From JANWHQ01 sp963775275 (lineage in GTDB: Bacteria > Pseudomonadota > Alphaproteobacteria > Caulobacterales > Caulobacteraceae): 64,000 bases of DNA. The translations under genes were made by a program, and so were the position numbers. The notes beneath the pieces are model-generated. The model had not been told where the DNA came from, did not search any database, and worked only from the letters and a program-made list of their open reading frames with translations. This document shows positions 60,047 through 64,000 of the stretch, piece by piece. Each line of letters opens with the position of its first letter. The first letter of the stretch is position 1. The stretch is taken from positions 1,302,001 through 1,366,000 of the forward strand of contig CAVZII010000005.1 in assembly GCA_963775275.1 (NCBI GenBank), given 5' to 3'.

Positions 60047-61819
60047 GTGTCGGTGTCCGGTTTCCCCGCGGACGGGACCATCGCCGCGCGTCTGGCGCAT
60101 TGGGCGCGCGAGCGGCCGCACGACCTGGCGTTCAGCTTCCGCGCGGACGGGGCCGCCGAGACCGAGCGGCTGAGCTTCGCGGCGCTTCATCGACGGGCGC
60201 TGTCGATCATGCAGCGGCTGCAGCAGGAGGATCTGGCCGGCCGCACGGCCATTCTCGCCTATCCCCCGGGCCTGGAGTTCTGCGCCGCCTTCTTCGGCTG
60301 CCTCTACGCCGGGGTCGTCGCGGCGCCGGCCCCTTACCTGCTGCCCCGGCGCGCGCGCGCGCGGATCGCGGGCATGGCGCGCGAGGCACGCCCGGCCGCC
60401 GTGCTCAGCGTGTCGGGATTGATGGCCGACGAGGAGCTCGCCGCCCTGCGCTCGGACGAGCTCGCCGGGGTCGCCTGGATCGCCACGGACCTCGAGCTGG
60501 GCGACCCGCGGGCGGACGGCCCCGCGCCGGCTGCGGACGACCAGACGGCCCTGCTGCAGTTCACCTCCGGCTCGACCAGCGCGCCCAAGGGCGTGATGGT
60601 CACGCACGGCGCCCTGATCGCCAACCTGGCGATGATCCGGGACGCCTTCGGCCACGGCCCGGACACCCGTTTCGCCAGCTGGCTGCCCGTGCACCACGAC
60701 ATGGGCCTGATCGGCTGCATGCTGCAGCCGGTCTACCTGGGGGTTCCGTGCGTGATGATGTCGCCTCTGGCCTTCCTCCAGAGGCCGGTCCGGTGGCTGC
60801 GCGCGATATCCGAGGCCCGGGCGACCACGAGCGGCGCGCCCAACTTCGCCTACGAGCTCTGCGCGGCGAAGGTCACGCCCGCGCAGCTGGAGGGCCTGGA
60901 CCTCTCCTGCTGGAGCGTCGCCTTCTGCGGCGCCGAGCCGGTGCGGCCGGACACCCTGGAGCGCTTCGCCAGGACCATGGCGCCCGCGGGGTTCCGCACC
61001 GAGGCGCTGTTCCCCTGCTACGGCCTCGCGGAGGCCACCCTGTTCGTCAGCGGCGGCCCCAGGGGCGCCGGCCTGAAGACCCTGACGGTGGACGGGCCGG
61101 CGCTGGCCGAAGACGCCGAGGCGCGGCCGACGCCGGCGGACGCGCCGGGGGCCCGGCGGCTGGCGTCGAGCGGCCGCTGCGCCTGGGGCGGGCAGACCGT
61201 CGCCATCCTCGCGCCAGGCGCCGAGACGCCCGTCGCCCCTGGCGGGATCGGCGAGATCTGCGTCCTCGGGGACCACGTGGCCAAGGGCTACTGGGAGCGT
61301 CCGGCGGAGACGCGGGAAACCTTTGCAGCCTCAGGCGCTGTCCGGCGCCTGCGCACGGGGGACCTCGGCTTCATGCACGACGGGGACCTCTATGTGACCG
61401 GCCGTCTGAAGGACCTGGTGATCGTCCGCGGCGCCAAGCACCACCCCGAGGACATCGAGGCGACGGTGGCCGCCAGCCATCAGGCGCTCACGGGCGGCGG
61501 CGGCGCCGTATTCGCCCTGGAAGGCGCGCGGGAGGAGCAGGTCGTGATCCTGCAGGAGCTCGAGCGCAGGTCGGCGGGCCGGGCGGACCTCGACCTCGTG
61601 GCCTTGGCGGCGTTCGCGGCCGTATCGGACGGGCACGGGATCCGGGCCTACGACCTGCAGCTGCTTCGCCCGGGATCGCTGCCGCGGACCACCAGCGGCA
61701 AGGTCCAGCGGCGCCGGAGCCGCGCCGCCTATCTGGCGGGCGAGCTGAAGCCGCTGACGATCGACCACCCCCCGGCGGGACTTGGCCGGCGCCTGGCCAG
61801 GACGCGCGCCGATGGCTGA
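60047..61819 (+). CDS. Fatty-acyl-AMP ligase (FAAL-like)
   Basis: A 590-residue adenylate-forming enzyme. The P-loop is FTSGSTSAPKGVMVTH. The WLPVHHDMGLIGCMLQPVYLG block and the long N-domain without the usual CoA-ligase features are typical of FAALs, which activate fatty acids as acyl-adenylates for loading onto acyl carrier proteins. The C-terminal VRGAKHHPEDIE and Lys in TTSGKVQRRR are present. Start is GTG 60047, poorly supported by a ribosome site. The stop overlaps the P450 start. It is the first gene of the four-gene operon. Confidence 0.9.
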   Translation: MSVSGFPADGTIAARLAHWARERPHDLAFSFRADGAAETERLSFAALHRRALSIMQRLQQEDLAGRTAILAYPPGLEFCAAFFGCLYAGVVAAPAPYLLPRRARARIAGMAREARPAAVLSVSGLMADEELAALRSDELAGVAWIATDLELGDPRADGPAPAADDQTALLQFTSGSTSAPKGVMVTHGALIANLAMIRDAFGHGPDTRFASWLPVHHDMGLIGCMLQPVYLGVPCVMMSPLAFLQRPVRWLRAISEARATTSGAPNFAYELCAAKVTPAQLEGLDLSCWSVAFCGAEPVRPDTLERFARTMAPAGFRTEALFPCYGLAEATLFVSGGPRGAGLKTLTVDGPALAEDAEARPTPADAPGARRLASSGRCAWGGQTVAILAPGAETPVAPGGIGEICVLGDHVAKGYWERPAETRETFAASGAVRRLRTGDLGFMHDGDLYVTGRLKDLVIVRGAKHHPEDIEATVAASHQALTGGGGAVFALEGAREEQVVILQELERRSAGRADLDLVALAAFAAVSDGHGIRAYDLQLLRPGSLPRTTSGKVQRRRSRAAYLAGELKPLTIDHPPAGLGRRLARTRADG

Positions 61820-63041
61820 AGCCGCCGACATGTCCTTCTCCACCCTGACGCCGGGGTTCCTGGACGATCCATACGACGCCTACGACCGCCTGCGCGCGGC
61901 CGATCCGGTCTACTGGAGCGCGCCGGAGAACGGCTGGGTCCTGAGCCGCTACGCCGACGTGGCGCGCGTCCTGGCGGATCCGAGCTTCAAGGTCTTCGAC
62001 CTCGCCGCCAACGTCTCGGGATTGACCCGCGCCGCCGGACGCGACACCGCCGCGCTCAACCTGGTGCTGGGGCGCGTGCTCGCGCTGCAGAATCCACCCG
62101 GCCACACCCGGGACCGCACCTTCCTCGCCGCGGCGCTCAATGCGAGGCCCGCCGCCGCCCACGCGGCGGACATCGAGGCTGTCGTCCAGGATCTGGTCGC
62201 GGCCGCGCCCAGGGGCCGCGACTTCAACGCCATCTCCGAGGTCGCGGACCTCGTCTCCCCGGGTTTCCTGGCCCGGTTCCTCGGCCTCAGCGAGGACGCG
62301 ATGCAGGCCCTGCTGACGGGCATCGCGAATGTCTCCAATTGCTTCGACCGCGGCCGGTCCATCCGGTTCTACGAGCGGGTGAACGGCGAGGTCGCCGGCG
62401 CGCTGGACCTCGTTCTCGGCCACATCGCGGCGCGAGGCGGCAAGGCCGAGGACGGCCTTGGCCGGATCGCCGAGCTTGGCCGGTCGCGCTTCGGCCTGGA
62501 CCCGCGCGAGATCGCTGCGCGGATCCTCTTCCTGCTGCTCGCGAGCGTGGAGACCACATCCTCCCTCGCCGCCAACGCCATCGGCGCGATCTTCAGCCGC
62601 CCAGACATCCTGCGGGCGCTGCGCGGGTCGCCCGAAAAGGTCCCAGCGGCCGTCGAGGAGGTCGCCCGTCTCGACCCGGCTTTCCAACAGACGACGCGCA
62701 TCGCCACGCGCGAGGCAAAGATCGGCGACAAACAGATCGCGCCGGGCGACCGCCTGGTGCTGCTGATCGGCGCGGCCCACCGCGACCCGGCGGCCTATGA
62801 GGCGCCCTCCCGGTTCGATCTCGACCGCGAGGGGCCGCCGCACCTGGGCTTCGGCGGAGGCCTGCATGCGTGCCTCGGCTCGAGTCTCGGGCGTATGATG
62901 GCGAGATCCACGATCGCCGGGCTCATCGCGGCGGACGCGGAGCCCGCGCAGGTCCAGAGCCCGAGGTGGCTCACCCACCGCTTCTTCCGTCACCTGATCC
63001 GCTTTGACGTGACCCTGCCCGCAAGGAACCTTGGCGCATGA
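61812..63041 (+). CDS. Cytochrome P450
   Basis: A 409-residue soluble bacterial P450. The haem-binding FGGGLHACLG has Cys354. The I-helix is LLASVETTSS with the acid-Thr pair. An E-x-x-R pair is suggested by AVEEVARLDP, and NPPGHTRDR is the conserved B/C region. The start overlaps the FAAL gene by 8 nt and the stop overlaps the carrier protein gene by 4 nt, so the three proteins are made together. This supports a P450 that hydroxylates or desaturates an ACP-bound acyl chain (inference). Confidence 0.93.
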   Translation: MAEAADMSFSTLTPGFLDDPYDAYDRLRAADPVYWSAPENGWVLSRYADVARVLADPSFKVFDLAANVSGLTRAAGRDTAALNLVLGRVLALQNPPGHTRDRTFLAAALNARPAAAHAADIEAVVQDLVAAAPRGRDFNAISEVADLVSPGFLARFLGLSEDAMQALLTGIANVSNCFDRGRSIRFYERVNGEVAGALDLVLGHIAARGGKAEDGLGRIAELGRSRFGLDPREIAARILFLLLASVETTSSLAANAIGAIFSRPDILRALRGSPEKVPAAVEEVARLDPAFQQTTRIATREAKIGDKQIAPGDRLVLLIGAAHRDPAAYEAPSRFDLDREGPPHLGFGGGLHACLGSSLGRMMARSTIAGLIAADAEPAQVQSPRWLTHRFFRHLIRFDVTLPARNLGA

Positions 63042-63295
63042 TCGACGAAATGGACCTTCGGCGCTGGATCGCCGCCTACCTGGCCGATCTGGTCGACTTG
63101 CCCGAGGACGAGGTCGTCTTCGACACGCCGTTCAAGGATCTTGGGGTGGACTCGGCGGACGCGGTCATCATGGGCGGATCGCTGGAGGACCATTTCGGGA
63201 TCGAGGTCGAGGCGACCCTGTTCCTGCGCAACGACACAATCGGCGAACTGATCGAGGATCTGAAGTCGGAGGGCCTGGTGAGGTCGGGTGAATGA
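63038..63295 (+). CDS. Acyl carrier protein
   Basis: An 85-residue acyl carrier protein. The phosphopantetheine site is Ser39 in DLGVDSADAVI, preceded by the usual acidic helix (DLPEDEVVFDTPFKDLG) and followed by LEDHFGIEVEATLFLRNDTI. It lies between the P450 and the glycosyltransferase with ATGA overlaps on both sides. It is most likely loaded by the upstream FAAL. It is not the housekeeping AcpP, since it differs in the normally very conserved helix II region. Confidence 0.92.
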   Translation: MIDEMDLRRWIAAYLADLVDLPEDEVVFDTPFKDLGVDSADAVIMGGSLEDHFGIEVEATLFLRNDTIGELIEDLKSEGLVRSGE

Positions 63296-64000
63296 CCGAC
63301 GCGGCGCCTGACGAGACCGGCGCGGGCGCGCGGCCGACGCTCAGCATCGCCGTGGCGTGCTTCAACATGCGTCGCGAGATCGCCCGCACGCTTTACGCCC
63401 TGAGCGGCGCCTATCAGGCGGGGATCGACCCCGGAAGCTACGAGGTCGTCCTGATCGACAACGGCTCCGACGACCCGCCGAGGGTCGAGGACTTCGCCGG
63501 CCTCGATCTTCGACTGACGGTGCTGCGCCAGCCGAACCCGACGAAGTCGCCGGTGGCGGCCATGAACGCGGCTCTGGCGGCCTGCACAGGCGACTACGTC
63601 GTGGCCATGATCGACGGCGCGCGCATGCCGACGCCCGGCCTTCTGGACGCGTGGATGAAGGCGGCCAGGCTGCACCCGAGGCCGATCCTGTTCACCCAGA
63701 GCCTGTCGCTGGGCCACGGCGCCCAGTGGCTCATCGCGCGCGAAGGCTACGACCAGGCCCAGGAGGATCGTCTCCTCGACTCGATCGGCTGGCCCAAGGA
63801 CGGCTATCGCCTGTTCGAGATCTCCACCTGGGAGACATTCGGGCCGACGGACGAGCTGTGGGCCACACGGCTCTACGAAACCAACGCCCTGTGCATGCCC
63901 CGCGCGCTCTGGGAGGAGGTCGGGGGGTATGATCCAAGGTTCCAGACCCCCGGCGGGGGATGGTCGAACCATGACGTGTTGGCCAGAGCCTGCGCCCTGC
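63292..64000 (+). CDS. Glycosyltransferase family 2, partial (runs off the window)
   Basis: The first 236 residues of a GT-A type glycosyltransferase. TLSIAVACFNMRREIARTLYAL and VVLIDNGSDD form the nucleotide-sugar binding start. DYVVAMIDGARMPTPGLL holds the place of the DxD metal motif but reads D-G-A. GGYDPRFQTPGGGWSNHD is the acceptor-side region. The start overlaps the carrier protein stop. In this operon it may glycosylate the lipid product or a protein/peptide scaffold (inference). The C-terminus is missing. Confidence 0.87.
   Translation, partial: MTDAAPDETGAGARPTLSIAVACFNMRREIARTLYALSGAYQAGIDPGSYEVVLIDNGSDDPPRVEDFAGLDLRLTVLRQPNPTKSPVAAMNAALAACTGDYVVAMIDGARMPTPGLLDAWMKAARLHPRPILFTQSLSLGHGAQWLIAREGYDQAQEDRLLDSIGWPKDGYRLFEISTWETFGPTDELWATRLYETNALCMPRALWEEVGGYDPRFQTPGGGWSNHDVLARACAL

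Overview
The window is very GC-rich and densely coded. It carries a TonB-dependent receptor tail, GMC, P450, SDR and SnoaL-type catabolic genes, trimeric autotransporters, and many GC-rich palindromic intergenic repeats. This fits an alphaproteobacterium, most likely of the Caulobacteraceae (Phenylobacterium-like). That assignment is inferred from gene content and style; no rRNA or other marker gene is present.

Layout. 0-5.6 kb (+): receptor tail with terminator, GMC oxidoreductase, Spinster-type MFS transporter, and an in-frame fusion of a BASS-type and an MFS transporter. 5.6-13 kb (-): an operon with two phenylphosphate-synthase/PEP-synthase-like subunits, a biotin carrier, a biotin carboxylase, a carboxyltransferase and a HAD phosphatase. 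It reads as an ATP-driven, phosphorylating, biotin-dependent carboxylase system. 13-16.4 kb: secreted carboxylesterase, GH24 lysozyme, small secreted protein, MmcQ/YjbR protein. 16.3-20.2 kb (-): two SnoaL-like proteins around an SDR, then a gentisate-1,2-dioxygenase-like cupin. 20.5-24.7 kb: biotin synthesis (bioA divergent from bioF and a bioC-bioD fusion). 24.7-32.4 kb: secreted Cache-domain protein, three paralogous double-NTF2-like proteins, aldehyde dehydrogenase, carotenoid/stilbene-cleaving oxygenase.

33.1-56.2 kb is the most striking region. Two giant trimeric autotransporter adhesins (about 3,580 and 3,380 residues) lie in tandem. Each is followed after 13-14 nt by a paralogous small secreted protein of about 130-140 residues with an invariant Cys-containing core. 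A TetR-type gene lies between the two modules. The second adhesin holds a very recent 1,440-bp higher-order tandem duplication. Two MITE-like hairpins and a broken IS5-type transposase follow.

57.4-64 kb (+): DUF3237 protein, dihydroxyphthalate-decarboxylase-like protein and a beta-keto acid cleavage enzyme (BKACE), then a tightly coupled FAAL - P450 - acyl carrier protein - glycosyltransferase operon that runs off the end.

Caution: more than 30 single-gene frame breaks are visible, concentrated at 16-32 kb and 38-43 kb. They hit bioA, bioF and other genes that would be expected to be functional. Several lie in homopolymers, so most are probably sequencing or assembly indels rather than real pseudogenes. 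I list such genes as one CDS across the full extent and give the break positions.
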